Assembly: GCA_900167895.1 (NCBI GenBank)
Contig: FUZR01000001.1
Coordinates: 167,144-231,143 of the forward strand
Direction: 5' to 3'
Origin: Bacteroidales bacterium WCE2004
GTDB lineage: Bacteria > Bacteroidota > Bacteroidia > Bacteroidales > UBA932
DNA: 64,000 nt
Position numbers and translations under genes: made by a program
In this document: piece after piece, positions 43,837-52,391 of the stretch
Position numbering within the stretch: position 1 is the stretch's first letter
How the letters are laid out: the number at the start of each line of letters is the position of its first letter
Notes under the pieces: generated by a model
What the model was told of the DNA's origin: nothing
Databases searched by the model: none
The model's input: the letters and a program-made list of their open reading frames with translations, nothing else

Positions 43837-44919
43837 CTACTGCACGTTGAAGTAACCGGTGGCGGCGCTTTCCCATTCAGCCACCGTAGCGGTGAAGAGG
43901 ATCGGCTGCGGGCCGACGGTGACGGTGTAGATCACGGAATGGTTCTTCTCCCAGTCGAGGTCGGCGTCCGTCGTGCCGCCGTCGGTGGAGACGCAGTCGT
44001 CGAGATAAAGCTTCGCCGTATTCTCGGTCGTGACGCCGTCCGTCGTGACGGTCCAGGAGATCTCCAGGTACTGGGCGGCGGCTTCCGTCTTGGCGAGCAT
44101 CGTCTGCGGGACCATCAGGAAGATGTCCGCGGGAGCCACGGTGGAGGCGGTGGCCGTCAGGGCGTCGGCAGGGTATGCAACCGCGAATTGCTGCGCGCCG
44201 GAGACCGCGGTCCAGGCCGTGCTGGTGGCCGAAGCGGCATAGGAGGCGGTCAGGGTACCGGCATTCTTGATCTTGTTGAACGTGGCGCCGGTGATCTTGA
44301 CGGTGGTGTTGGCGTCGTCCGCGACGGCAGTCGTGGTCTTGAAATTGACCTGCACCTTGGTCAGCATATGACGGAAGGTCAGGGGCACCGTACCGTCGTT
44401 GGAGCTGTACAGCTGGTTGGCAACGACGTCGGCTACCATGAAGTCGACCTGCTCGGCCGCAGTGTTCTTCGCCGTGAACGAGAATTCACCCAGGCCATTC
44501 GGAGGCGTAATACCAGAACCAGATACGGACGGATAATAGCCATAGAAGCTCAGCTTGTCCGGGGTGTCGCCGGAAGGCCAGTAGCGGTAGCCGTCGGGAT
44601 AGGCGTTCTTGGTGCCGTCCGTGGCGCCGCCGTCCTTGTAGGTGACCGTATACCAGCCCATGAACTTGGTGCCGTTCGATCCGTCAAAAGCCGTAGCATT
44701 GGGCGTAGACCAGCCCCAGACGTCGAATTCAGCGTTCGGGATCAACGTGGTGGACGGCGCATAGTTGTCGGCGTCGGCCTTGACAAGCGTCTTCGGGGCG
44801 TAATTAGAGAACACGATGGGGATGTTTTCATCCATCAATGCATTTTCAGCGATCTCAACCTTGGCGCAAGCGGCCAGGGTAACGGCGGCAACAGCCGCAA
44901 GGATCAAATACTTTTTCAT
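43837..44919 (-). CDS. Fimbrillin-family surface lipoprotein
   Basis: The protein has 360 residues. The lipoprotein signal ends in LAAC (Cys18). The fold pattern is that of the Bacteroidota Mfa/Fim fimbrillins: IPIVFSNYAPKTLVKADADN, DVWGWSTPN, LSFYGYYP, RHMLTKVQVNF at the end of the N-terminal domain, and the closing strand ILFTATVAEWE. Such proteins are exported as lipoproteins, trimmed by an Arg-specific protease and polymerised by strand exchange. It is the last gene of a three-gene minus-strand operon. The 51-base spacer before it contains two GTGTGTG tracts 20 bases apart (44944 and 44964). Confidence 0.88.
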   Translation of the reverse strand: MKKYLILAAVAAVTLAACAKVEIAENALMDENIPIVFSNYAPKTLVKADADNYAPSTTLIPNAEFDVWGWSTPNATAFDGSNGTKFMGWYTVTYKDGGATDGTKNAYPDGYRYWPSGDTPDKLSFYGYYPSVSGSGITPPNGLGEFSFTAKNTAAEQVDFMVADVVANQLYSSNDGTVPLTFRHMLTKVQVNFKTTTAVADDANTTVKITGATFNKIKNAGTLTASYAASATSTAWTAVSGAQQFAVAYPADALTATASTVAPADIFLMVPQTMLAKTEAAAQYLEISWTVTTDGVTTENTAKLYLDDCVSTDGGTTDADLDWEKNHSVIYTVTVGPQPILFTATVAEWESAATGYFNVQ

Positions 44920-44970
44920 AACGCTTGGAGAGATTTATCGTTTGTGTGTGTTTATATCAAAATGTGTGTG

Positions 44971-46095
44971 TCATAATACCACTTCCGCCACCTGCTCCTC
45001 GCCCCAGTCCTCGACGCCGGCCGAGAAACCGCCGCCGGCGCCGGGCTGCGGCCGGACGTCCGGGAAGACGATCGCCGGCTGCTCCACGGAGCCGAAGACA
45101 AGGCGGTAAAGATGCCGGTAGCCCGGATTGGGATCGAGCATCCGGATCTTGTCGCCGACTTCGAACTTGTAGTCGGCGATGGTGGCGTTGTCGATCAGCA
45201 GGGCGCTGACGTTCAGGCTGGAATCACGTTTCACGGAAGGATCCTCGCCGTTTGGAAGGCCGAACGTGGTGATCACGCCGTCGATGTGTCCGACCCGGCG
45301 GCCCTCGTCGTCCATCATCAGGCGCCATTCGCGCATCACCTGGATGGCCGACTCCGTCGCGGTCCGGTCCTGCGTGAGCTCGAAAGTGCGGGCCATGCCG
45401 GACGTGCTCGCCCGCACGGCCTTGAGCACGTCGGCGTTGCCGGCGTAGATGGAGATCGCAAGCTGCGAGACGATGTTGGTCGGCCTGACGGGGACGTGGA
45501 CCGTCAAAAATTCTACCCGCGCCTCATAATAGCGTTCCTCCTCCGTCTTGGTCCCGGATTTGGTCTCCCGGGCGGCGCGGAGATTCTTGAGGCCGTTGTA
45601 CCAATACTGGTAATCCTCGGTCTGCTCGACCGTAATCTCGAACGGGGCGGACACGCCGGCGCAGAGGATTTCGGGATTCTCCACGACCACTTCGCCGTCT
45701 CCGGCCGCCTTCGCGGCCCAGGCGGCGTTTTCGGTCTCGCGCAGTTTCACGGCAGCGTCGTCGTAATCGGTCGTATGCTCGAACTGCATCCGCCAATACT
45801 CCTCCGGGCTCTGGCTGATCATATAAAGCTGATAAAGGCCCGCCTCCAGCTGCACGACGCAGGAGTCGACGTTGGACGTCGTGACAGAGCTGTAATACTT
45901 GCCGTCCCGGAAGAAATACATCGTCACGCCGCTGGGCTTCTCGGCCTCAGGGTAAGCGTCGATTGTCCAGATACACTTCACGACCACGCGGACCGTGGCC
46001 TGCCAGGCCACCTCCAGCGGGCGTCGCTGGCAACCGGCCAGCAGGCCGAGGAACGCCAGCGCAAAAATCCCGATATGACCGCAGGTCCGTCTCAT
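44971..46095 (-). CDS. DUF5119-domain lipoprotein, fimbrial accessory
   Basis: The protein has 374 residues. Signal peptide with GLLAGC (Cys22). The body matches the DUF5119 pattern found beside fimbrillins: VRVVVKCIWTID near the start, TMYFFRDGKYY, AGLYQLYMISQSPEEY, VPVRPTNIVSQLAISIYAGN in the middle, and HIDGVITTFGLP. Members are thought to be anchor or minor fimbrial subunits similar to Mfa2/FimB. Its start overlaps the upstream DUF3575 gene by 4 bases, so translation is coupled. Confidence 0.85.
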   Translation of the reverse strand: MRRTCGHIGIFALAFLGLLAGCQRRPLEVAWQATVRVVVKCIWTIDAYPEAEKPSGVTMYFFRDGKYYSSVTTSNVDSCVVQLEAGLYQLYMISQSPEEYWRMQFEHTTDYDDAAVKLRETENAAWAAKAAGDGEVVVENPEILCAGVSAPFEITVEQTEDYQYWYNGLKNLRAARETKSGTKTEEERYYEARVEFLTVHVPVRPTNIVSQLAISIYAGNADVLKAVRASTSGMARTFELTQDRTATESAIQVMREWRLMMDDEGRRVGHIDGVITTFGLPNGEDPSVKRDSSLNVSALLIDNATIADYKFEVGDKIRMLDPNPGYRHLYRLVFGSVEQPAIVFPDVRPQPGAGGGFSAGVEDWGEEQVAEVVL

Positions 46096-47366
46096 CTGCC
46101 TCCCCTCCTGTTCTTACGCGTGAAGATATACTTGAGGCTGACGCCGGCCTTGACCGGGCCGACCCACCGCAGGCGGCCGCTGTTCTGGTAAAGCAGGTGC
46201 GCGTCGTCGGCGGTGCCGGTATAATGGCGGTAATGGGTCGCCATCCAGCCGGCGCCGACGTTCACGTCCAGGCGCCAGCGCTCGGCGAGCCGGAAGGCAT
46301 AGCCGTATTCGAGACCGACCAGCTGGAATTCACCCTGATAGCCGGTATGCTGCGGCTCGATGTCATAATACCCGGCGCCAAGGTCAAGGCCCAGGAAATG
46401 GCCGCGCAGGACATCCATCGGGTCGGACGCGTCGTGGCGGGAGAACCACCAGCGGGCGCCCAGGTCCCATTTCAGGACCTGCCAGGCCCGGTCGTTTCCG
46501 GAAGAAATCCACCAGGGGAAGTCATATTCGGCATAGAGGCTCCAGCGCTGCCCGAACGGGATTTCAAGCGAGACGTTCGGCGTCCACGACATGGGGCGGA
46601 CCAGACCGCCCAGGTCGTAAAGCAGATTGGTCGAGACGGCAAACAGCGGCCGGTAGGGATGCAAGGCAGGGACATGAAGGACGTCCGGGCGGAGCGCGAC
46701 CGGCCCGAGGGACATGGGGAGCGGCATCTCCCCGGCGGTCTCCACCTCACCGAGATCCACGGTCTGCAGGATGACAGTCAGCCTGTCGAACACCAGGATG
46801 ATGGCCAGCCGGATCTCCGGGAAGAAATCGCGGAGATAATGCCCGTATTCGGGGAGCTGATGCAGGAGGCGCTCCTTGAGATCCGGAGCGAGGCCGCTGT
46901 CTATAATAGAAAGCGCGCGCTCGCGCGAAAGAGCGAAGACCGTCGTATCGGCGAGCACCTGCAGACGGAACTCATCCCAGGCTTCGCCTTCGGGACGGAG
47001 GCTGACACGGTCCGCGACAGCAGGATACCTGTCGCTGAGATAGCGGAGGACAGACCGGGAACGACGCTCGGCCAGCGAGGCGTTGAGACCGAACCGTCCT
47101 TCAGGAGAAGACTTGGTGACGACGATCACGGAGTCGACAAGCGAAGCGCCATGGCGCTCGACCAGGCTGTCCAGCATAGCGAACGCACGCGCGTTGTCGC
47201 GATAGTCAGGACGCAGGTCCGCACTGCCTACCGGGAAGGTGATCCGGAGCTCCTGAGCGGAAACCGAGGCTGTCAGAATCGTCAAACCCAACAGCAAAAA
47301 CCAGAAACGCACCGGGGCATTTCCAGTCCATTGGGATATGATCGTTCTCAGCATGATTCTATACAA
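46092..47366 (-). CDS. DUF3575 outer-membrane protein with OmpA-like N-terminal domain
   Basis: The protein has 424 residues. A signal peptide (to about residue 38, SVSAQ) is followed by an OmpA-like peptidoglycan-binding type domain (ITFPVGSADLRPDYRDNARA, SLAERRSRSVLRYL) and a C-terminal beta-barrel DUF3575 (VSTNLLYDLGGLVRPMSWTP, RWSLYAEYDFPWW, VGLEYGYAFRLAERWRLDVN). It is the first gene of the fimbrial operon and may anchor the structure in the outer membrane. A good promoter lies just upstream. A second Met four codons in is an alternative start. Confidence 0.88.
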   Translation of the reverse strand: MYRIMLRTIISQWTGNAPVRFWFLLLGLTILTASVSAQELRITFPVGSADLRPDYRDNARAFAMLDSLVERHGASLVDSVIVVTKSSPEGRFGLNASLAERRSRSVLRYLSDRYPAVADRVSLRPEGEAWDEFRLQVLADTTVFALSRERALSIIDSGLAPDLKERLLHQLPEYGHYLRDFFPEIRLAIILVFDRLTVILQTVDLGEVETAGEMPLPMSLGPVALRPDVLHVPALHPYRPLFAVSTNLLYDLGGLVRPMSWTPNVSLEIPFGQRWSLYAEYDFPWWISSGNDRAWQVLKWDLGARWWFSRHDASDPMDVLRGHFLGLDLGAGYYDIEPQHTGYQGEFQLVGLEYGYAFRLAERWRLDVNVGAGWMATHYRHYTGTADDAHLLYQNSGRLRWVGPVKAGVSLKYIFTRKNRRGGR

Positions 47367-47384
47367 TTACGGTTTCTGTTGCGG

Positions 47385-47415
47385 CAAATGTAAACAGAAA
47401 AAATTAACAGCCAAA
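47385..47415 (-). promoter_or_regulatory. Promoter of the fimbrial operon
   Basis: Minus strand TTTG (complement of 47412-47415), 19-base spacer, perfect TACATTTG (complement of 47385-47392), 18 bases before the ATG at 47366. Confidence 0.72.
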
Positions 47416-47638
47416 AAATTTTTAAAGATTTATTTTGCAATTATTTTTCATTCGTATACTTCTCTCAATTTATCGCCAGATTGCTTTAGAATTTGATTCA
47501 GAGAGCGTGTAACGCACACTTATTCGCCTCCATATATAAAAACTCGCCCCACCGCAAGACAGGGCAGCCATAATCCGATGAAAACGAATCAAAAATTATG
47601 TTTTCCGTCAAAGAAATTGCAATTTCCGAATAATATTA

Positions 47639-47669
47639 TTTGGAAGTAAAGAATAAATACCTATATTTG
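47639..47669 (+). promoter_or_regulatory. Promoter of the AraC-type regulator gene
   Basis: TTTG (47639-47642), 19-base spacer, perfect TATATTTG (47662-47669), 17 bases before the ATG at 47687. Confidence 0.72.
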
Positions 47670-47686
47670 TATCGAATTCGGCAAAA

Positions 47687-49054
47687 ATGCAGCCGTACAA
47701 ACAAGAAACGACAATCGCGATGATGTTCGACCTTTTACTTTTCCTGCCCTGCTTCACCTGCCTGTTCTGGCTCGTGACCGTATGTCTGATGACCTATAAG
47801 ACACGGACTTTCCATCCGCTCATCGCCATCTTCATCGCGGGGGGCACGTTCATCGCCGCTTCCGCCCTGTACATTTCCCCCAGCGCGTCTCCGGAGCTGC
47901 TGATGGCCGGCAGCATCCTGCGCGTCATCACGGGTCCGTCGCTGCTGCCGATCTGCTGGCTTTATCTGAAGCGTCTGCAGGGCCAGGGTTCATATTCCCT
48001 CTCGCAATTGCTCTGGATGCTGATTCCCGCCATCCTGGGCGCCGCCACGATCGTCCTCTCCCTGTTGGCAGGCCCCGACGCCATCCGCGATGGCATGCGG
48101 ATTTTCTTCTCCGGCGCGGGCGTCCCCTCCGACAAGATCATCAACGCCTACCTCTTCGTCATCGGCCCGGTCACGTTCGCGACCATCGGTATCGAAAGCA
48201 TCATCTATGTGATCCTGTTCGTCAGGATGCTGGTCAAGAACAACCTGCGCTTCACGCACCTGTACAAATTCCAGAAAGGCTCCAGCCTGCGCGTCCCCGA
48301 GCTCCAGAGCTACTACGTATTCATCCTCTGCGCGACTTTCCTCGTGACGATCTATTTCCCGCGCACGGTCCTTGCGCAGAACCACTGGATCTCCGTCATC
48401 CTGTCCGTCTTGATGACGGTCGCGTTCTTCCAGTTCGGCTACATCTCCCTCTTCGGCGCCAAGACCAGCATCTCCCGCGACGAGCTGCTGCTGGGCTTCC
48501 GCTACAACTACGGCGAGAACGACAAAGCCGAAGTCCTGGAGAAAGTGTTCGAAAAAATGATCGAAGAGGCGAATCCCGCCTCACTGAAATATCTGTTCAA
48601 CAAGATCGGGTCGCATCTCCCGACCGAAGACCTGCATCCCGTGGATGCGGTAGCGGAGGCGCCCAAGTCCCCTGCGTCGCACATTTTCTCCGCCGTCGCC
48701 AAATCCTGGGACGACGACAGCCTGCTCTCCCGCTTCGAGAATCTCATATTCGGCAAGCAACTCTATCTGGAGTCCGGATTGACGCTTGTCGACGTGGCAG
48801 AGAAGCTGCACACGAACAAGACCTACGTCTCCCGACTCGTCAACAACACCTACGAGATGCCCTTCCCGGACCTGATCAACACGCTGCGCGTGGACTACGC
48901 GGAGCAGTACATCTCCGCGCACCGCGACGCACGGCAGAACGAGATTGCCCAGGCCTGCGGATTCTCGAGCGCATCTTCGTTCAACAACATTTTCAAGAAA
49001 GTCACGGGGATGACGCCCAAGATCTGGCTCGCGACCAGCGAGTCGGGCCGGTAG
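47687..49054 (+). CDS. Membrane-anchored AraC-family transcription regulator
   Basis: The protein has 455 residues. The first ~265 residues hold about seven hydrophobic helices (for example FLPCFTCLFWLVTVCLM, LLWMLIPAILGAATIVLSLL, FVIGPVTFATIGIESIIYVI). A linker of about 100 residues follows, then a C-terminal AraC double helix-turn-helix (about 365-450) with LVDVAEKLHTNKTYVSRLVN and IAQACGFSSASSFNNIFKKV, then MTPKIW. Regulators of this layout are frequent in Bacteroidota. It is divergent from the fimbrial operon, the most likely target. A Met twelve codons in is an alternative start. Confidence 0.88.
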   Translation: MQPYKQETTIAMMFDLLLFLPCFTCLFWLVTVCLMTYKTRTFHPLIAIFIAGGTFIAASALYISPSASPELLMAGSILRVITGPSLLPICWLYLKRLQGQGSYSLSQLLWMLIPAILGAATIVLSLLAGPDAIRDGMRIFFSGAGVPSDKIINAYLFVIGPVTFATIGIESIIYVILFVRMLVKNNLRFTHLYKFQKGSSLRVPELQSYYVFILCATFLVTIYFPRTVLAQNHWISVILSVLMTVAFFQFGYISLFGAKTSISRDELLLGFRYNYGENDKAEVLEKVFEKMIEEANPASLKYLFNKIGSHLPTEDLHPVDAVAEAPKSPASHIFSAVAKSWDDDSLLSRFENLIFGKQLYLESGLTLVDVAEKLHTNKTYVSRLVNNTYEMPFPDLINTLRVDYAEQYISAHRDARQNEIAQACGFSSASSFNNIFKKVTGMTPKIWLATSESGR

Positions 49055-49088
49055 CGCATCCGCGGCAACTGATTCAGTTGCAAGCTTC

Positions 49089-49120
49089 TTTGGAATTCCG
49101 GAAAATAATTCTTATCTTTG
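49089..49120 (+). promoter_or_regulatory. Promoter of rpsF-rpsR-rplI
   Basis: TTTG (49089-49092), 20-base spacer, perfect TATCTTTG (49113-49120), then a leader of about 40 bases. Confidence 0.8.
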
Positions 49121-49168
49121 CAGCCCCCTTTTCGGAGGGGACTATGTATTTATTTAACTATTAACAAA

Positions 49169-49576
49169 ATGATCAAACAGTACGAAACCGTTTTCATTGC
49201 AACTCCCGTTTTGTCTGACATCCAGATGAAGGAAGCGGTTGCCAAGTACACCAAGCTCATCACCGACAACGGCGGCGAGATCGTGTACGAAGAGGACTGG
49301 GGTCTCAAGCAGCTCGCCTACCCCATCCAGCACAAGACGTCAGGATTCTATTACCTGATCGAATTCAAGGCCGACCCGCAGTTCGTGGGTACCCTCGAGA
49401 CCCAGTATCACCGTGACGAGCGCATCCTGCGCTACATCACCGTGTCCCTGGACAAGAACGCCGTCGCCTACGCCGAGCACCGTCGCCAGACGCGTGCCGC
49501 CAAGGCTGCCGCCGCTGCCGCTCCGCAGGTGGAGGAGGCTCCGAAGGCCGAGGCAGAAGAAGCCGACAACGAATAA
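49169..49576 (+). CDS. rpsF: 30S ribosomal protein S6
   Basis: The protein has 135 residues from the ATG at 49169 (MIKQYETVFI). S6 features: YETVFIATPVLSDIQ, EDWGLKQLAYPIQHKTSGFY, then RHRRQTR-type basic end. It binds 16S rRNA together with S18, encoded next. After the S6 domain comes an Ala- and Glu-rich tail (about 110-135), frequent in this phylum. An in-frame codon at 49118 lies in the promoter and is rejected. Confidence 0.97.
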   Translation: MIKQYETVFIATPVLSDIQMKEAVAKYTKLITDNGGEIVYEEDWGLKQLAYPIQHKTSGFYYLIEFKADPQFVGTLETQYHRDERILRYITVSLDKNAVAYAEHRRQTRAAKAAAAAAPQVEEAPKAEAEEADNE

Positions 49577-49594
49577 TCACAGGAGGAATCAATT

Positions 49595-49861
49595 ATGGCA
49601 AACAACAACGAAATCCGTTATCTGAACCCTCCTACCGTAGAGGTTCGCAAGAAGAAATACTGCCGCTTCAAGAAGGCCGGCATCAAGTATGTCGATTACA
49701 AGGACCCTGAGTTCCTCAAGAAGTTCCTCAACGAGCAGGGCAAGATCCTTCCCCGCCGTATCACCGGCACTTCCCTGAAGTTCCAGCGCAAAGTGGCCCA
49801 GGCCGTCAAGCGTGCCCGTGCCATCGCCCTTCTCCCGTATGTCACTGACCTCCTCAAATAA
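49595..49861 (+). CDS. rpsR: 30S ribosomal protein S18
   Basis: The protein has 88 residues: [20 protein letters not shown], then [20 protein letters not shown] and [19 protein letters not shown], all diagnostic. It lies between rpsF and rplI in the usual order. A GGAGGA purine stretch sits 10-15 bases upstream, one of few clear Shine-Dalgarno-like sites here. Confidence 0.98.
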   Translation: MANNNEIRYLNPPTVEVRKKKYCRFKKAGIKYVDYKDPEFLKKFLNEQGKILPRRITGTSLKFQRKVAQAVKRARAIALLPYVTDLLK

Positions 49862-49871
49862 TTGAAGCGTT

Positions 49872-50327
49872 ATGAAGATCATTCTTAAGAAAGAAGTTGC
49901 CAATCTCGGCGAGGCCGGAGATGTGGTGGAAGTCAAGACCGGTTACGCGCTCAATTATCTCGTCCCGCAGGGTTTTGCCACCGTTGGCACCCCGTCTGCG
50001 CTGAAGCAGCACGCCGAGACCCTCCGTCAGCGCGCCCACAAAGAGGCCAAGTTCGTCGCTGACGCCCAGGCCGTCGCCGCCAAGATCGAGGCCGTCGAGG
50101 TCAAGATCAAGGCCAAGGTCGGCGAGAGCGGCAAGCTCTATGGCGCCGTGACCGCCGCCCAGGTGGCCGAGGCCCTCGCCGCCGCCGGCATCGAGGTGGA
50201 CAAGAAGAACGTCACCGTTCCCGAAATCAAGGAGCTCGGCGAGTTCGAAGGCAAGGTGAAGTGCTACAAGGGCGTCTTCGCCAAGGTCAAGATCAACGTC
50301 GAATCCGAAGAGGCCGCTGCCGAATAA
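49872..50327 (+). CDS. rplI: 50S ribosomal protein L9
   Basis: The protein has 151 residues. N-terminal rRNA-binding domain MKIILKKEVANLGEAGDVVE with GYALNYLVPQGFA, long connecting helix (about 40-75), C-terminal domain with GESGKLYGAVTAAQVAEAL. Normal length. It is the last gene of the S6-S18-L9 operon, and a strong terminator follows. Confidence 0.98.
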   Translation: MKIILKKEVANLGEAGDVVEVKTGYALNYLVPQGFATVGTPSALKQHAETLRQRAHKEAKFVADAQAVAAKIEAVEVKIKAKVGESGKLYGAVTAAQVAEALAAAGIEVDKKNVTVPEIKELGEFEGKVKCYKGVFAKVKINVESEEAAAE

Positions 50328-50354
50328 ACGGCATCCAGGCTCGATTCCTATACG

Positions 50355-50380
50355 CGGGCGCCCCTGTGGGCGCCCGTTTT
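50355..50380 (+). terminator. Terminator of the S6-S18-L9 operon
   Basis: CGGGCGCCC (50355-50363), loop CTGT, GGGCGCCCG (50368-50376), then TTTTATTT. Confidence 0.92.
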
Positions 50381-50416
50381 ATTTATAAAAAACGTAACAA
50401 CTACGCAAATATTTTC

Positions 50417-50445
50417 TATATTTGCATTGTCGAGAACTTCTCGAC
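50417..50445 (+). promoter_or_regulatory. -7 box and leader hairpin of the polysaccharide locus
   Basis: Perfect TATATTTG (50417-50424) without a clear -33 box. Just downstream GTCGAGA (50429-50435) pairs with TCTCGAC (50439-50445) around a three-base loop, at the 5' end of the expected transcript. Confidence 0.55.
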
Positions 50446-50455
50446 CGGGTTAATA

Positions 50456-51811
50456 ATGAATAATGTAATGGAGAAGAAGAAGGCTATTATATCGTCTTCG
50501 AAGGCGTCCATTGTCCAGGATACAGCCCTTTCGTGCCTGGGTTCATTCTTCGCTTTCCTGCTTGTCAGATGGCTCTCTGAGCCCATCTATGGGTTCACTT
50601 TGCATTTCTTCATCTATATGGGTTGCGCCCTCGCCTTCACTTTGCTGGGGCAGCTGCTCTCCGGCAGTTTCCGCAACCTGAGCCCCGGCGTTTCCTACTG
50701 GGCGGGCGACCGTCTCCTGCTCACCATCCTCATCAAGGAGATCGGCCTGGCCATCCTGATGAGCGTCGACAAGGGCGGCTTCACTTCCCATGCCCTGATC
50801 TTCCTGGCCCTCGCGGCCGACGCCCTGTTCTCCATCGCGATGATCCTCTACATCCGCTCCTACGTGTCGCGGATCCGGGAGGAAGACGCCGCGATGAAGG
50901 AGCTTTCCGAGCGTCTCAACGCCCTGGTCGCCGGCGACGGCGAAGAGGCCGCCAGGTTCGCGGACGAAGCCAAGGAAAGCGGCCGCTACAACCTTCTGGG
51001 CCTGATTTCCCGCGACCCCGAGATGGACCGCAAGGTCATCGGCGAATACCTGATCTACTACGTGCCCGACGACAAGGCCCTGGAAGCCCTCGAGTGGCAG
51101 CTCGGCGGCATCGACTGCATCCTTTTCCCGAAAGGGAATTCCGGAGGAGGCTCCGAGAGTGCGGACGGCGAGCCCGGCGGAGCGCCCGACGCGAAGCCGG
51201 CCCCGCGCGGCAAGATGAATGCGTTCGGCAGATTCATCAAGCGCAGTTTCGACGTCGTCCTGTCCTCCGTCCTGCTGATCGTTTTCCTTCCCCTGATCAT
51301 CCTTTGCTCGCTTGCCGTCCTGATCGAGGACGGCAGTCCTGTCATATACTCCCAGGAGCGTATCGGCAAGGGCGGGCGCCCGTTCCGCATCCTCAAGTTC
51401 CGCTCCATGCGGCGCGATGCGGAGGCGATGGGCGTCCCGCGCCTGTATTCCGGCGAGAACGACCCGCGCCTGACGCGCGTGGGCAAATTCATCCGCCAGC
51501 ACCACCTGGACGAGCTTCCCCAGCTCTGGAACGTCCTCCGCGGCGACATGTCCTTCATCGGCTATCGCCCGGAGCGGCAATTCTATATCGACCGGATCAT
51601 GGAAAAGAATCCCAGATACCGGTATCTCTATCAGATCCGTCCCGGAGTCACGAGCTACGCGACCCTGTACAACGGATATACGGACACGCTCGAGAAGATG
51701 CTCACGCGGCTGGACCTCGACCTCTACTACCTGCGCAACCACTCCGTGCTGTTTGACCTCCGGGTATTGGGGCTGACCTTCCTCCGCATCGTGGGCGGCA
51801 AGAAATTCTGA
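50456..51811 (+). CDS. Polyprenyl-phosphate sugar-1-phosphate transferase (WbaP/WcaJ-like)
   Basis: The protein has 451 residues from the ATG at 50456; the long upstream frame overlaps rplI and its terminator. Four N-terminal membrane helices lie in about 20-140, followed by a cytosolic linker. The bacterial sugar transferase domain (about 258-451) has KRSFDVVLSSVLLIVFLPLI, YSQERIGKGGRPFRILKFRS, the Asp-Glu pair in HHLDELPQLWNVLRGDMSFI and GYRPER. It loads the first sugar phosphate on undecaprenyl phosphate at the inner membrane and so starts glycan repeat synthesis. It is the first gene of the polysaccharide locus. Confidence 0.92.
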   Translation: MNNVMEKKKAIISSSKASIVQDTALSCLGSFFAFLLVRWLSEPIYGFTLHFFIYMGCALAFTLLGQLLSGSFRNLSPGVSYWAGDRLLLTILIKEIGLAILMSVDKGGFTSHALIFLALAADALFSIAMILYIRSYVSRIREEDAAMKELSERLNALVAGDGEEAARFADEAKESGRYNLLGLISRDPEMDRKVIGEYLIYYVPDDKALEALEWQLGGIDCILFPKGNSGGGSESADGEPGGAPDAKPAPRGKMNAFGRFIKRSFDVVLSSVLLIVFLPLIILCSLAVLIEDGSPVIYSQERIGKGGRPFRILKFRSMRRDAEAMGVPRLYSGENDPRLTRVGKFIRQHHLDELPQLWNVLRGDMSFIGYRPERQFYIDRIMEKNPRYRYLYQIRPGVTSYATLYNGYTDTLEKMLTRLDLDLYYLRNHSVLFDLRVLGLTFLRIVGGKKF

Positions 51812-51814
51812 GGC

Positions 51815-52354
51815 ATGGAGACCAAACGCGACAATCAGACCTGCTGGTTCGCGGCGCACACACGCTGCGGGGCCGAACTTCGCATCCGCGAATGGCTCGG
51901 CCGGCTCGGGACGGAGCATTTCCTGCCCACCGAGCGCCGCTCGCACACGCGCGGCCACGCTACCTACGAGAAGCCGCTCATCCCCGGGCTGATCTTCGTC
52001 CGTGCCACCAAGACACAGGCCTGCGCCCTCGCCAACGAGCAGGGCGTGCCGGTGCGCTACCTCATCGATCCGGCCACGCGCTCGCTGCTGGTCGTCCCCG
52101 ACAAACAGATGGACGACTTCCGCCGCGTGCTGGACCTCTCTACCACGGAAGGCGGCCTAGTGGACCGCCCGCTCGCCCTGGGCGACCGCGTACGCGTGAC
52201 CAAGGGCGTGCTGCGCGGCGTCGAAGGCCACGTCCTCGAGCTCCGTGGGCAGACTTATGTCGTCGTCGAGTTGCTCGGCTGCTGGTTCGCCCGCGCCAGC
52301 GTTCCCCGCGCCTGGCTGGAGCGGATCGGCAGAGCCGTCGATGCAACGAATTGA
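51815..52354 (+). CDS. UpxY-type transcription antiterminator (NusG paralogue)
   Basis: The protein has 179 residues. The NusG N-terminal domain is visible (CWFAAHTRCGAELRIREWL, then EKPLIPGLIFVRAT), and a KOW domain at about 122-150 (LGDRVRVTKGVLRGVEGHV). UpxY proteins in Bacteroides bind RNA polymerase at the leader of their own capsule operon to prevent early termination. It lies 3 bases after the sugar transferase gene, not first in the operon as in Bacteroides upx loci. Confidence 0.9.
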   Translation: METKRDNQTCWFAAHTRCGAELRIREWLGRLGTEHFLPTERRSHTRGHATYEKPLIPGLIFVRATKTQACALANEQGVPVRYLIDPATRSLLVVPDKQMDDFRRVLDLSTTEGGLVDRPLALGDRVRVTKGVLRGVEGHVLELRGQTYVVVELLGCWFARASVPRAWLERIGRAVDATN

Positions 52355-52391
52355 CTGTCAAACACATCTTATTAAGAGAAAACCAAAAACT

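Larger units (their letters stand above)
47367..47686. other. Divergent AT-rich control region between fimbrial operon and AraC-type gene
   Basis: These 320 bases have no gene. They contain one good promoter facing each way (see separate entries) and much AT-rich sequence in between (47393-47640), the likely binding region for the adjacent regulator. Confidence 0.55.

Noticed and set aside
43419..43850. 143-codon plus-strand frame in the spacer before the fimbrillin gene
   Set aside because: No promoter or family and it overlaps genes at both ends on the other strand.
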